DNA from: Paenibacillus hemerocallicola | Lineage (GTDB): Bacteria; Bacillota; Bacilli; Paenibacillales; NBRC-103111 | Direction: 5' to 3' | Length of the DNA stretch: 64,000 bases | NCBI RefSeq assembly: GCF_006265175.1 | Contig: NZ_VDCQ01000038.1 | Coordinates: 1 to 64,000 of the forward strand | Shown here: piece after piece, positions 1 through 9,621 of the stretch | Layout of the letters: the number at the start of each line of letters is the position of its first letter | Numbering within the stretch: position 1 is the first letter of the stretch | Translations under genes and position numbers: made by a program | Notes under the pieces: generated by a model | What the model saw: the letters and a program-made list of their open reading frames with translations, nothing else | Told to the model about the DNA's origin: nothing | The model's database searches: none

Positions 1-2892
1 AATTTGTCGGGGATTTCCGGAGAAATCGATCAGGCGACCGTCCGGCTCCGGCTTACCGGCAATATGACGGTGGCCGGCATGACGAACGAGGCGGAGTGGA
101 TCGAGGACGACAGTTGGTCGGAGTCGGCCATAACGTGGAACAACAAACCGCCCGGTAGCGGCGTAGTGTTGGGAGAGTGGCGGATTCCGACTTCTCCGCG
201 GCTGCTGACCGGAGGCGGCGTCTTGCAGTCGCTCGTCGATTTGGTGGACCGCGATGGCAACGGGAACGAAGGGGCGCCGGGGTACAATCGGCTCTGGCTG
301 GATCATTTCATCGACGCGGCCGATGTATTGGACGGCTATGACTTGTATCCGGTCGCCGATCTGTACCAAAACGTCAAGTTCCGCAAGCTGTTTTCCGGGT
401 TGTATCCGCTGTTGCTCAGCGAAATCTATACGCCGACGATCGGCGATTACGGGAAAACCGGCAATCCGGCCAGGGAAGTGAAGCTGAATACGATGGTCAA
501 GGCGTTTGAGCATTTTGGCGATCCGATTTTCGCGCAGGTCGCCTATATGTTGAACAACCACAGTACGGCCGGGCTTCACGGGGACATTTGGTCGAGCGAT
601 CCCGACGGACTGGCGGATCAAATCGCCGACCGGATCGAGCAATACGGACCGCTGAACCTGCCAAGCGTGAATATGACCGGCTACGGCTTCAGCGCCTTGC
701 GGGACGGCGACAACCCGACCGGCTCATATGGTCTGGTGTACAAATTCCCGGCGCTTGACATCGTACAGCAGAGCGCAAGCGTCAAGCTTTTCGAAGACTC
801 AGGGACCGTGCAATTCGAGGCGACCGCTCCGGGAGAGACGCTGACGTTTTCGTTTGACGTGGCCGCGGCGGATGAATACGAGCTGGCGATATTGCCGTTC
901 AAAGCTGCCTCTTACGGGATCTATCGCATTTCGGTCGACGGGTCCGCCATTGGCCAGCTGGATTTTTACGGTGGCAACGGCACCGGACCGGAAACGATCT
1001 CCACCTTGTGGCTGACGGCGGGCAGCCATACGATCTCTTTTGAAGGCATCGGCAAGCAGCCGTCCGCCACCAACTACAAGATGGGGGTCAAGGATCTGAT
1101 TTTGCTGGACGAGGCCGCCCGGCATCAACGCGACGAGCAGCAGTCGGCGGAAAATACGCTGCGCGATCTGTGGATGTATTACGGCCGGACCGTGTACCAC
1201 GGTCATCGGGACACGCTCAATCTGGGCTTGCACGCCTTCGGTCTGGATCTCGCGCCAGATCTGGGTTACCCGGAGTTCGCCAACGATGCGGACCCGCATC
1301 GTCATCAATGGGTCAATAATACGGTGAGTCATAACACCGTTGTCGTGGACAAAACGAAGCAGCGCAGTCAGTGGGTGGCGACGCCACGGCACTTCGACGA
1401 CAGCGGGCAAGTCAAGCTGATCGACGTCGAGGCGCCGCAGGTTTACCCGGGCACGGAGCTATATCGGCGTTCGACCGCGATGATCCGGGTCGACGAGGCG
1501 AATTCGTACGCGGTTGATTTTTTCCGCGTCGAAGGGGGGAGCGACCATCATTTCAGCTTCCACGGACCGGATGCCGCAGTGACGACGGAAAACCTGAACC
1601 TGACGCCGCAGCCGACGGGAACGTACGCCGGAGAGACGGTCGGGTACGGCGAATGCCCGGGCTGCGCCACCGGGAACTATACGGGCAGCGGATTCCACTA
1701 TTTGAAGCAGGTGCGTCGGGATAACAATCCGGCGGCGGTAAGCATCGACTGGCAGGCCAAGGATACGTGGAACGTGCTGGGGAACGGAGCCGGCGCGCAG
1801 ACGGACGTCCATCTGAGGCTGACGATGCTTGGGGAAACGGATTCAGTGACGTTGGCCGCAGGCGTGCCGCCGCAAAACAAGCCGGGCAATCCCCCGTCAT
1901 TGACCTATATGCTGGCGCACCGGCAAGGCGCGAACCTGAAAAGCGCGTTTACTTCCGTGCTGGAGCCGTACAAGGGGACGCCATTCGTTCAAGCTGTCGA
2001 GGCGGTTCCCGTCAAGGCGGCCGGCGTGCTGATCGACGAGACGGACGATATCCGGGTGCGGGCGGTGAAGGTATCGTTGGCGAACGGCAGGGTCGATTAC
2101 ATCGTCAGCGCGCTCGACCCTACGGTGGAGTATACGGTGGACGACAAGCTGGCGTTCAAAGGATTTTTTGGCGTATATGCCGAAAAGCAAGGACAGCGGG
2201 TGTTCGGCTATGTGCATGACGGCTCGTATATCGCTCCCTTGTCGTCCGCGCCGGTTGACGCAACGGGGCGGCTGGAAGGCGCGATCGTCGACTTCACCCG
2301 GGAGCTTGCGCTGCAAAACCATCTGGATGTGTCGTTCGCCACATACGGGCCCGCGGCGAGTACGCTGGCCGGCCGGTGGATCTATGTGCAGAACGACGGG
2401 GTTCGCAACGCGGCCTATGAAATCCGCGGAGCGGAGACGCTCGGCGGCGGCATTGTCCGGCTTCAACTGGGGGATGCGACGCTCGTTCGCCAGTTTGTCG
2501 ACGCCGCCGATTTTGCGCAAGGGTATGTGTACGATGTAGGGGTTGGACAACCGTTTTATATCCCGCTGACCGTAAGCGAGGGTACGGCGTCCGAGTCCGA
2601 AAGTCCGAACGGAGAGCCGGAGGCGTTATGGAGAGCGCTTGAGGCGCTGGTGCCGAGCTTGCGGGAAAGCGGCGAGCTCGAAGAGACGCTGAGCCGGCAG
2701 TTGGTTTACCGGCTTGGCATTATTGGCCTATTGAAGCAGCAGGGGGCCGGGCAATCCGCCATCGCCTACCTGGAGGATTTTACGGCCTATATACAAGCGC
2801 CGGCCTTGCTGCAGCAAGGGCTGATCGGCGTACAGGCGGTAGCGGAGCTGAATGCCGCCGCGGCAAAATTGCTGGCAAGCTGGCGGAGCTAG
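1..2892 (+). CDS. Heparinase II/III-like polysaccharide lyase, 5'-truncated, with CBM96-like and FIMAH-like domains
   Basis: The frame is open to base 1, so the gene starts outside the window; about 963 residues are visible. The first ~60 residues end in a W..SAITWNNKP segment typical of DNRLRE/CBM96 carbohydrate-binding domains. EGAPGYNRLW (about residue 95) resembles the helical toroid of heparinase/alginate-lyase folds. Residues ~255-370 look like a beta-sandwich insert. SHNTVVVDKTKQ (about residue 440) is the hallmark of the heparinase II/III beta-sheet domain. The last ~85 residues (leucine- and alanine-rich, two helices) resemble the FIMAH domain of Paenibacillus secreted enzymes. Known family members are extracellular lyases of uronate-containing polysaccharides; the substrate cannot be read here. 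The CBM-like part abuts the second half of the toroid directly, which is unusual and could mean a chimera. The convergent neighbour is a YesN regulator. Confidence 0.75.
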   Translation, partial: NLSGISGEIDQATVRLRLTGNMTVAGMTNEAEWIEDDSWSESAITWNNKPPGSGVVLGEWRIPTSPRLLTGGGVLQSLVDLVDRDGNGNEGAPGYNRLWLDHFIDAADVLDGYDLYPVADLYQNVKFRKLFSGLYPLLLSEIYTPTIGDYGKTGNPAREVKLNTMVKAFEHFGDPIFAQVAYMLNNHSTAGLHGDIWSSDPDGLADQIADRIEQYGPLNLPSVNMTGYGFSALRDGDNPTGSYGLVYKFPALDIVQQSASVKLFEDSGTVQFEATAPGETLTFSFDVAAADEYELAILPFKAASYGIYRISVDGSAIGQLDFYGGNGTGPETISTLWLTAGSHTISFEGIGKQPSATNYKMGVKDLILLDEAARHQRDEQQSAENTLRDLWMYYGRTVYHGHRDTLNLGLHAFGLDLAPDLGYPEFANDADPHRHQWVNNTVSHNTVVVDKTKQRSQWVATPRHFDDSGQVKLIDVEAPQVYPGTELYRRSTAMIRVDEANSYAVDFFRVEGGSDHHFSFHGPDAAVTTENLNLTPQPTGTYAGETVGYGECPGCATGNYTGSGFHYLKQVRRDNNPAAVSIDWQAKDTWNVLGNGAGAQTDVHLRLTMLGETDSVTLAAGVPPQNKPGNPPSLTYMLAHRQGANLKSAFTSVLEPYKGTPFVQAVEAVPVKAAGVLIDETDDIRVRAVKVSLANGRVDYIVSALDPTVEYTVDDKLAFKGFFGVYAEKQGQRVFGYVHDGSYIAPLSSAPVDATGRLEGAIVDFTRELALQNHLDVSFATYGPAASTLAGRWIYVQNDGVRNAAYEIRGAETLGGGIVRLQLGDATLVRQFVDAADFAQGYVYDVGVGQPFYIPLTVSEGTASESESPNGEPEALWRALEALVPSLRESGELEETLSRQLVYRLGIIGLLKQQGAGQSAIAYLEDFTAYIQAPALLQQGLIGVQAVAELNAAAAKLLASWRS

Positions 2893-2946
2893 GAAAACCC
2901 GGTAGCGCGGCTTCGCCATAGTCATGTACGGAAACGAAAGCGTATC

Positions 2947-2988
2947 GCAGCCCAGCTTGTCCGGAAAGCGTCGGACAAGCCGGGCTGC
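2947..2988. terminator. Long hairpin between convergent genes
   Basis: GCAGCCC plus AGCTTGTCCG on the left pair with CGGACAAGC plus GGGCTGC on the right around an 8-base loop. It sits between the stop codons of the lyase (2892) and the response regulator (2991), so it can serve both strands. The T-run is weak, so it may act only as an mRNA 3'-end stabiliser. Confidence 0.6.
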
Positions 2989-2990
2989 TG

Positions 2991-4043
2991 TCATTCCTCC
3001 GAACGGCCGGCCAACCCCCGGGTTTGCCCGGGCGAGAAGCCGTATTTCTTTTTGAACAGCTTGGTAAAATGGGAATAGTCGCCGTATCCGACCTGCTGCG
3101 CGACCTCGTACACTTTGGCGGACGGGTCCCGCAACAGCCGCACCGCGCGCTCCATGCGCAGCTCGGTCAAATAGTCGGTGTAGCTCACGCCCAGCTCCGC
3201 CTTGAAGCATTTGCTGAAATGCGAAGGAGAGACGCCGACATGCTCGGCGATTTCCGACAAGGACAACGTTTCCTCCGTATAACGGTCGTCGATGTAAGCG
3301 ACCGCTTTCATGACGAGGTGGTGCACACCGAAGTTGCGCGAGCTTCGGAAGGCGTCGATCAGTTCGCGCACATGGCCCTGCCAATCCGTTCTGTCGGCCT
3401 GTCCGGGAAGGGGCGCCCGCGCTTGAACGGGCTCCCATTGCCCCTCGGCCAGGCGAGCCAACTCGGCATGAAGGCTCATCATCAGGGCCGTCATGTATGG
3501 CCTCGTCCGGTTTTCGGCTCCGCGCGGGGAAGGCACATCGCGCTCCAGCTCGGCCAGCAGTCCGAACGACCGCTCCTCTTGCAGCATCCAGACGGCATGA
3601 GCCAAATGGCCGATCCGGCTTCGCTGCGCGATCAGCCACCCGTTGATGTCCAGCGCCTCTTGCCGGGCGAGGCGTATTTTGTCGCCGGTCCGGCCCAGGG
3701 CGGCGACCACATCGGCGGGAACGAGCGGCTTCAGCAAGTAGTCGACGACACCGAAGCGAAGCGCTTGCCTGGCATATTGGAATTGATCGTGGCCCGACAC
3801 GATCAACAGCTCGATCGCGTCTCCGCGCGCTCGCAAAGCTTGCGCCAGCTCCAGGCCGTCCATGACCGGCATGCGGATATCCGTGATGACCAGATCGGGC
3901 CGCAGCTCGCCGATCCGCTCCAGTCCTTGCGCGCCATCCTCCGCCTCGCCGATGACGGCAAAGCCGGGGGCTTTGCTTTCTATAATTTTTCGCAAGCTTC
4001 GTTTGACCGTTTCTTCATCGTCGATCAGCAGCACGTTAAACAT
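2991..4043 (-). CDS. YesN-type response regulator (REC + AraC DNA-binding domain)
   Basis: 350 residues. The N-terminal receiver domain has the acidic pair at residues 8-9 and the phospho-acceptor Asp55 in VITDIRMPVMDG. The C-terminal ~100 residues are an AraC/XylS double helix-turn-helix (LSEIAEHVGVSPSHFSKCFK, then YEVAQQVGYGDYSHFTKLFK). YesN-type regulators are usually about 500 residues; here the middle linker is short. The start overlaps the stop of the upstream kinase gene by 8 bases (ATGTTTAA), so the two are translationally coupled. It should receive phosphate from the adjacent YesM-type kinase and activate the divergent transporter operon at 6075-10977 (inference from layout). If the kinase frameshift is real this regulator has lost its partner. 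Confidence 0.9.
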   Translation of the reverse strand: MFNVLLIDDEETVKRSLRKIIESKAPGFAVIGEAEDGAQGLERIGELRPDLVITDIRMPVMDGLELAQALRARGDAIELLIVSGHDQFQYARQALRFGVVDYLLKPLVPADVVAALGRTGDKIRLARQEALDINGWLIAQRSRIGHLAHAVWMLQEERSFGLLAELERDVPSPRGAENRTRPYMTALMMSLHAELARLAEGQWEPVQARAPLPGQADRTDWQGHVRELIDAFRSSRNFGVHHLVMKAVAYIDDRYTEETLSLSEIAEHVGVSPSHFSKCFKAELGVSYTDYLTELRMERAVRLLRDPSAKVYEVAQQVGYGDYSHFTKLFKKKYGFSPGQTRGLAGRSEE

Positions 4044-5855
4044 GTTCCCGCCTCCAAGGCAATTTGATTTCCACTTCCGTGCCGTCTGCGTCGGACCGTC
4101 GAATCAGCAGCCCGTATGGCTCGCCGAACGTCAGCCGCAGCCGCGTGTGGACATTCCACAAGCCGATGCTTTTCCCCTCGGAACGGTTTTCCTTCGCAAT
4201 GTCCTCCGTCGTCATGGTCGTAAACATCCGGTTGTACGCTTGCATCGTATCGGGCGGCATTCCTTTCCCTTTATCGACGATCGTCAACACATACAGGCCG
4301 TCGCGCCGTTCGCCGAACAGGCCGACATAGCCGGGCTTTAGCCGATGCTCCTCGTAGCCCCGCGAGTACGCATTTTCCACGATCGGCTGCACCGTCAAGC
4401 GGACGGCGTCCACGGCGGACAAATCCGCTTCGCGGATACGAATATCCGGCCGGAGGTAAGGATAACGCTCCTGCTGGATGTTCAAGTAAAGCGCGACGTG
4501 ATTCATTTCGTCGCGCAGCGAGACGATTTTGTGCGGATCGCCCGCGCTGTAGCGGAACATGCCGGCAATGGAAGCGATCATATGGCTGACGTCGTCGGCT
4601 TCCGCTTCGATCGCCCGGCTGTTGACCGCCTCCAGCGCGTTGTAAAGAAAATGGGGCGTAATTTGCGTTTGCAGCGCGAGCAGCGTCGCTTCCATATGTT
4701 TGATGGTCAATTGCTTTTCCTTCAGCTCGGCAATGTGCACCACCTCGATCAGCCGTTTCAGCTCCGCCACCATCGTGTTGAAGCTGCGGTTGAGGCTGCC
4801 GATCTCGCCGGCTTTTCCGTCGGGGGCCCGCACGTCCAGGTCGCCCTGCTCCGCGCGGTTCAGCAGCTTCTTGAGCAGCAGCAGGGAGCGGGTGATCGAA
4901 ACGGTAAAGCTTCCGATCGTCGCGGCCGCCAGTCCGATCAGGAGCAGGCCGATCACGACCGTCGCCTGGCGCAGCCGGGAGAAGTCGCCGGTCAGTTCCT
5001 CCACCGGCACCTCCATCAGCAGCGTCCAGTCCGTAACCGGCGAGTAATCGTAGACGAGCAGCTTGTCCGTTCCGGAGGAGCTGTCGGTGAAATGCCCGCT
5101 TTGCTTGCCGGCAAGAACGGTGGGAAACGGCTTTGGCGCCTGCGTGCCCCATCTGGCCGCATCCGGATGGTATACGATCTCGCCAGGCGCGTTCATCGCC
5201 CAGACGAAGTGGGTCGGACTGAGCGTCCCATTGTCCAGCATGTCCGAAATCGCCCGGTATTTGAGATCGATAATGAGCATGCCGCTTGTTTTGTAGTCCG
5301 ACATGTCGATAAACCGGCGGGCGACGGACAGCACGGGCGTCGAGTCGATCCAGCGGATGCCCATGATCCTGAAGTTGTTGTCATGAAATGGCACGTTCCG
5401 GTACAGCTCGTATCCTTCTATCGCCACATTTTTTTGAAAGGAGGTGGCCACCTTTCCGCTCGCCGAGACGATGGAGACGCCGGACAGATCGGAACGGCCG
5501 TACAGCAAGTTCGGGAAAATTTCGTTGGACATGCGCTGGGTCAATGCATATTCGTCGTAAGGGTCCATCGTGTCGACCTTCAAGAAGCTTTGGATCAGCG
5601 GGTGTACGGCCAGCGGGAAGGTCGCATTTTGCAAATCGATGAAATAGTTGTCCAGCCTGTCGTTGATTTTTGCCCGATCATTTTCGCGCTGTACCGGATC
5701 GCGCTTTTTTCCATCGCCGCCGTCGATTCGTCATACCAGAGCGTGCCGAACACGGCCAGCGGGGCGCATATGAACAGCATCGCCAAAACGACGAGCCGGG
5801 TATGAATCGACAAGCGGGCAAGCAGGTTGCTCACGGGTCTTGCCGGAACGGGCAA
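4036..5855 (-). pseudogene. YesM-type sensor histidine kinase interrupted by a one-base frameshift
   Basis: Two frames must be joined to give the full ~606-residue kinase. The first 67 or so codons start at 5855 and carry a transmembrane helix (LVVLAMLFICAPLAVFGTL). The rest, from about 5670 down to 4036, carries the extracellular sensor segment, a second membrane helix, a HAMP linker, the His_kinase domain (TQITPHFLYNALEAVNSR, phospho-acceptor His), the N-box (QPIVENAYSRG) and G-boxes (DKGKGMP, SIGLWNVHTRL). The frames meet at a run of five T on the + strand at 5667-5671. Six T would restore the sequence KMIGQ-KINDRLDNYF without any other change. Either the gene is freshly inactivated or one base of the run was lost in the assembly. 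All catalytic boxes are otherwise intact. Confidence 0.85.
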
Positions 5856-5934
5856 AACGATTGTCGGTCAGGGTGGCAATTCCGTTGCTGTTCCTTACTA
5901 TTCGTCATAAAGGCGCCCATTCCTTGACCGCGGC

Positions 5935-5948
5935 TGAAAGCGCTTAAC
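5935..5948. promoter_or_regulatory. Possible cre (CcpA) site
   Basis: TGAAAGCGCTTAAC matches the left half and centre of the catabolite-response consensus TGNAANCGNWNNCA but not its last positions. It lies between the divergent kinase and binding-protein genes, where catabolite control of a sugar-uptake operon would be expected. Weak by sequence alone. Confidence 0.3.
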
Positions 5949-6074
5949 GGTTTCCCATGAAACCCCGCACGCGAACAGCAAAAACCATATTCAAGGCCGG
6001 ACGGTTCCTTTATGATAAAGCTGACCCGAAGTGCTAGCCTTCCGTGTCGACCAGAACAAGGGGGAACGATTGCC

Positions 6075-7663
6075 ATGCAAATCAATCAACGGGGTTGGCG
6101 GGCGACGGCCGGCGCGGCTGCGGTTTTGGCCGCGGCCACGCTGCTGGCCGGCTGCGGCGGCGAAGTCGATTCGCAAAGCTCGCCGGATGCCAAGCCGACG
6201 GAGAAGGAACCGAGAGTCATCACGTTTCTGATGAGCGATCTGCAGAACGCCTACGCCAAGGACATGCAGCCCGGCGATCCGTATGTCAAGGAGCTTTCCC
6301 GGCTGTCCGGCTATTCGCTGAAGTATGAATTTCTCGACCATAACAGCTACAGCCAGCAATTGACGCTGCGCTTCGCCTCCGGCCAGTTGCCGGACGTCAT
6401 CTTTACCGCTTCGATCGATAATCCGAGCCATCCCAATGCGGTGGAGAACGGCATTTTTACCGAACTCGGCCCGTTGATCGACAAGTACGGCCCCAACCTG
6501 AAAAAGCATATTCCGAAGGAGGCGTGGGATAGCCCGAACGTCAGCAAGGACGGTAAAATATATGCCATTCCTTCCTTCTCGGCGGCTTATCCTTCCTCCC
6601 GCGTCATCTATACCCGTCAGGATTGGTTGGATAAGCTGGGCATGAAGACGCCAAAAAGCTTGGACGATTTTCTCGCTTACTTCGAGGCGGTCAAGCAAAA
6701 CGACGTGAACGGAAACGGCGACCCGAACGATGAAATTCCGTTCTACGCGAGGGAAAACCTCGGCTACAGCGAAGCGTTTTTCGGCTACTTCGGCGTCTTT
6801 CCCGGCATATGGACTTACAAGGACGGCCAAATGAGGCCGGATCTGATCGATCCGCGCATGAAGGACGCGGTCTCCTTTTACAAGCTGCTTTACGACAAAG
6901 GGTACATGAACCGCGACGTGTTCACCACCAAGTCGGGCGACTGGTTTAACAATATTAGCGCCGGCAAGGCGGGCATGTGGCTGCATGACGTGCAAAATTT
7001 CATGTCCTCCTTCAATCCGGACACCAAGTTTCCGAACCAGTCCGGCGTCAAGCTCGATATGCTGGGCGGGCCGGTTCGCGCGGACGGCAAAAGCTACCTG
7101 TATCCGGAATCGACCGGCATCAAAAACGTATTTGTCATTCCGTCTTCGGTCAAGCATCCGGAGGAAATGATTCAATTTTTCGACTGGGCGTGGTCGGACG
7201 ATGCGCAGAAGGAGAAGTTTTTCTCTTTCGGCATCAAGGACGTCAATTATACGGAGAAGGACGGCCAGGTGAGTGGGATTCGGCGGCGCCCGTCAACGCG
7301 GATAAAAACGCGATCAGCATCTACCAGCTTGTGCTCAATCCGGTGGGGGACGCCAGGTTGTCCGATCAGCTTATTTCGATCAACCGGTACAAGGATTTGA
7401 TTGCCAAAGGGAAAAAGCTGGCCAACGACGACGCCATGGCGAACGACGCCCTGCACATGCCGGTGTTGAACACGATGAAAACCCACCCCGAGCTTGGCGC
7501 GGGCGGCGGGTCACTGTTTATGGACATGGTCGCCAAGGTCGTAACGGGCAAGGAGGAGGCCGGCCGGGCATTCGACACGTTTGTCGCCGAGTGGAAACGG
7601 CGCGGCGGAGACGAAGCGATCAAGGAAGCGACGGCCTGGTACGAATCGTTCAACGGCAAATAG
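6075..7663 (+). pseudogene. LplA-type extracellular solute-binding lipoprotein interrupted by a one-base frameshift
   Basis: ATG 6075 follows an AGGGGGAA ribosome site and gives a lipoprotein signal peptide ending in LLAGC, so the protein is anchored by a lipidated cysteine outside the membrane. The product would be about 529 residues, usual for the LplA/YtcQ class that delivers oligosaccharides to LplB/YtcP-type permeases. The frame breaks at 7268-7277. Up to there it reads ..NYTEKDGQV, and the next frame continues as EWDSAAPVNADKNAISIY.. to the stop at 7663. One extra G (GTGGAGTGG instead of GTGAGTGG) would join them as GQVEWDSAAP. As with the neighbouring kinase, the lesion is one missing base, so a consensus error is possible. 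Two permease genes follow. Confidence 0.85.
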
Positions 7664-7784
7664 CTCGCGGCGCAGGCCACACATACGTTCGATCTCATTC
7701 GAAAGCCAGGTGAACACGGCGGGGGAGGAAAGCGCTGCCGACGGCCCGCTTCACCGGGCTTTCGCACATAAGGAAGTGGGGAAT

Positions 7785-8684
7785 ATGCCGTTCAAACCGG
7801 GGACGCAAACGTCCCGGGCGCTGCTTGTGATCGCGCTGCCGGCCATTTTGCATTTGCTGCTGTTCAAATATATCCCGTTACTCGGCAATGTGATCGTCTT
7901 TCAGGATTACAACATTTTTCAAGGGATTCGCGGCAGCGATTGGGTGGGACTCAAGCATTTTGTCAATATGTTCACCTATCCGGAGTTTTATCATATTTTG
8001 CGCAATACGCTGCTGCTCAGTTTGTATTCGATCGCCTTCGGATTTCCTGCTCCTTTGATTTTGGCTTTGCTGCTCAACGAAATCCGCTCGTCGCGGTTTA
8101 AAAAACCGATTCAGACGGTTTTGTATTTGCCGCATTTTTTATCATGGGTGATCGTGGGCGGGCTGTTTCTCCAATTGCTTCATTATGACGGACTCGTCAA
8201 CCGGATGGCGAACGGGCTCGGCTTCGCATCGGTCGATTACTTCACGGAGCCCGTCTATTTCCGCGGCCTGCTCGTCTCGATCGGGATTTGGAAAGAAATC
8301 GGCTGGGGCATGATTATTTACTTGGCCGCGCTGGCCGGAATCAACCCGAATTTGTATGAGGCCGCCATGGTGGACGGAGCCGGACGGTTTCGCCAAATGT
8401 GGAGCATCACGCTGCCTTCGCTGCTGCCCGCCATCGTCGTGCTGCTGCTGCTCCGCGCCGGGCAAGTGCTCGATGCGAACGTCGAGCAACTGTTGGCGTT
8501 TTTGAACCCGCTTGTGCGCGATGTCGGCGAGGTCGTGGATACGTACGTCTATCGTGCCGGTTTGCTCGGGGCCCAGTTCAGCTATACGACGGCGATCGGC
8601 GTGTTCAAATCGGTTATCGGTTTCATTCTGATCGTGGGGCTTAATTATATAAGCAGAAAATCGACCGGGGAAAGCATTTATTAG
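7785..8684 (+). CDS. LplB-type sugar ABC transporter permease
   Basis: 299 residues from ATG 7785, chosen because AGGAAGTGGGG stands just before it and the first residues lead straight into a membrane helix (ALLVIALPAILHLLLFKYIPLLG). About six hydrophobic segments and the inner-membrane-permease EAA loop (EAAMVDGAGRFRQMWSITLP) are visible. The FQDYNIFQGI..SDWVGLKHF stretch is typical of the LplB/YteP subfamily used for large oligosaccharides. It follows the binding-lipoprotein gene and is 14 bases from the second permease start, so the three form an import operon. No ATPase gene is present; related systems use a shared MsmX-type ATPase. Confidence 0.93.
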   Translation: MPFKPGTQTSRALLVIALPAILHLLLFKYIPLLGNVIVFQDYNIFQGIRGSDWVGLKHFVNMFTYPEFYHILRNTLLLSLYSIAFGFPAPLILALLLNEIRSSRFKKPIQTVLYLPHFLSWVIVGGLFLQLLHYDGLVNRMANGLGFASVDYFTEPVYFRGLLVSIGIWKEIGWGMIIYLAALAGINPNLYEAAMVDGAGRFRQMWSITLPSLLPAIVVLLLLRAGQVLDANVEQLLAFLNPLVRDVGEVVDTYVYRAGLLGAQFSYTTAIGVFKSVIGFILIVGLNYISRKSTGESIY

Positions 8685-8698
8685 GGGTGTGGACGCAA

Positions 8699-9571
8699 GT
8701 GACGGCTGCAAGCGGGAAGGACCGATGGTTTCCGATTTTGAATCATACGTTTTTTGTGGTTGTCGGGCTGGCGATGGTGGCGCCGATGATTCATTTGCTG
8801 GCGGTTTCTTTCAGTTCCACGGAATTTGTCAATGCGAAGCAGGTTTATTTTTGGCCGAGGGGCTTGAATTTCCAAGTATACGATTCCATTTTCCAACAAA
8901 AAAAGCTGTGGAAATCGCTTGGGGTGAGCGTCTATATTACGGCGCTCGGGACATTGATTGCGCTTTTTTTTACGTCGACGATCGCTTATGCGCTGTCCCG
9001 GCCGCAGATGCCGGCCCGAAAGCTGATTTTGCGGGCGGTTGTGCTGACGTTCGTTTTTTCCGTCCCGCTGATTCCGTCCTATTTGCTCGTACGGACGCTG
9101 CAGATGGACAATACGTTGTGGGCGCTGATGATTCCGGGAGCGCTCGGGGCGTTCAACATTATTATTATGAAAACCTTTTTTCAGGGCTTGTCCGCGGAGC
9201 TGTTTGACGCGGCGCAGATGGACGGCTGCAGCGAATACGGCATTTTTGCCCGGATTGCCATTCCGCTTTCGATGCCCGTCATCGCCACGATTGCGTTATT
9301 CCATGCCGTTGGCCAGTGGAATTCGTATTTCTCCGCGCTGATCTATATTCGCACGAAGGACATGTACCCGTTGCAGGTGCTTTTGCGCAATATGGTCATG
9401 GAGGGGCAGGTGCAGGACTCGATGTCGGCGTCCGAGATGGCGAGCTCGTTTACGCCCGAGCAAATGAAAGCGGGGGTCGTGTTGTTTGCGACTTTGCCGA
9501 TTGTGGTCGTATATCCGCTGCTTCAGCGCCATTTTGTCAAGGGTGCGATGCTCGGCTCTTTGAAGGAGTAG
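8699..9571 (+). CDS. YtcP/LplC-type sugar ABC transporter permease
   Basis: 290 residues. GTG 8699 is preferred over the in-frame GTG 8687 because AGGGGTG at 8683-8689 lies at proper spacing from 8699. Six hydrophobic segments and the EAA-type loop (DAAQMDGCSEYGIFARIAIP) identify an inner-membrane permease. The C-terminus (QRHFVKGAMLGSLKE) is the usual end of the YtcP/LplC family. It is the heteromeric partner of the preceding LplB-type permease. Transport cannot work without a binding protein and an ATPase; the former is frameshifted here and the latter is not in the window. Confidence 0.93.
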   Translation: MTAASGKDRWFPILNHTFFVVVGLAMVAPMIHLLAVSFSSTEFVNAKQVYFWPRGLNFQVYDSIFQQKKLWKSLGVSVYITALGTLIALFFTSTIAYALSRPQMPARKLILRAVVLTFVFSVPLIPSYLLVRTLQMDNTLWALMIPGALGAFNIIIMKTFFQGLSAELFDAAQMDGCSEYGIFARIAIPLSMPVIATIALFHAVGQWNSYFSALIYIRTKDMYPLQVLLRNMVMEGQVQDSMSASEMASSFTPEQMKAGVVLFATLPIVVVYPLLQRHFVKGAMLGSLKE

Positions 9572-9621
9572 ACGGGCCGGAAACAAAAAGCGACGATCTG
9601 AACGCGGGAGGAGAGAGAGGT

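Noticed and set aside
4345-5805. 486-residue plus-strand frame opposite the YesM kinase
   Set aside because: Shadow frame of a high-GC gene; the composition (HRQADGVHGGQ, RRHRQ) is that of antisense codons.
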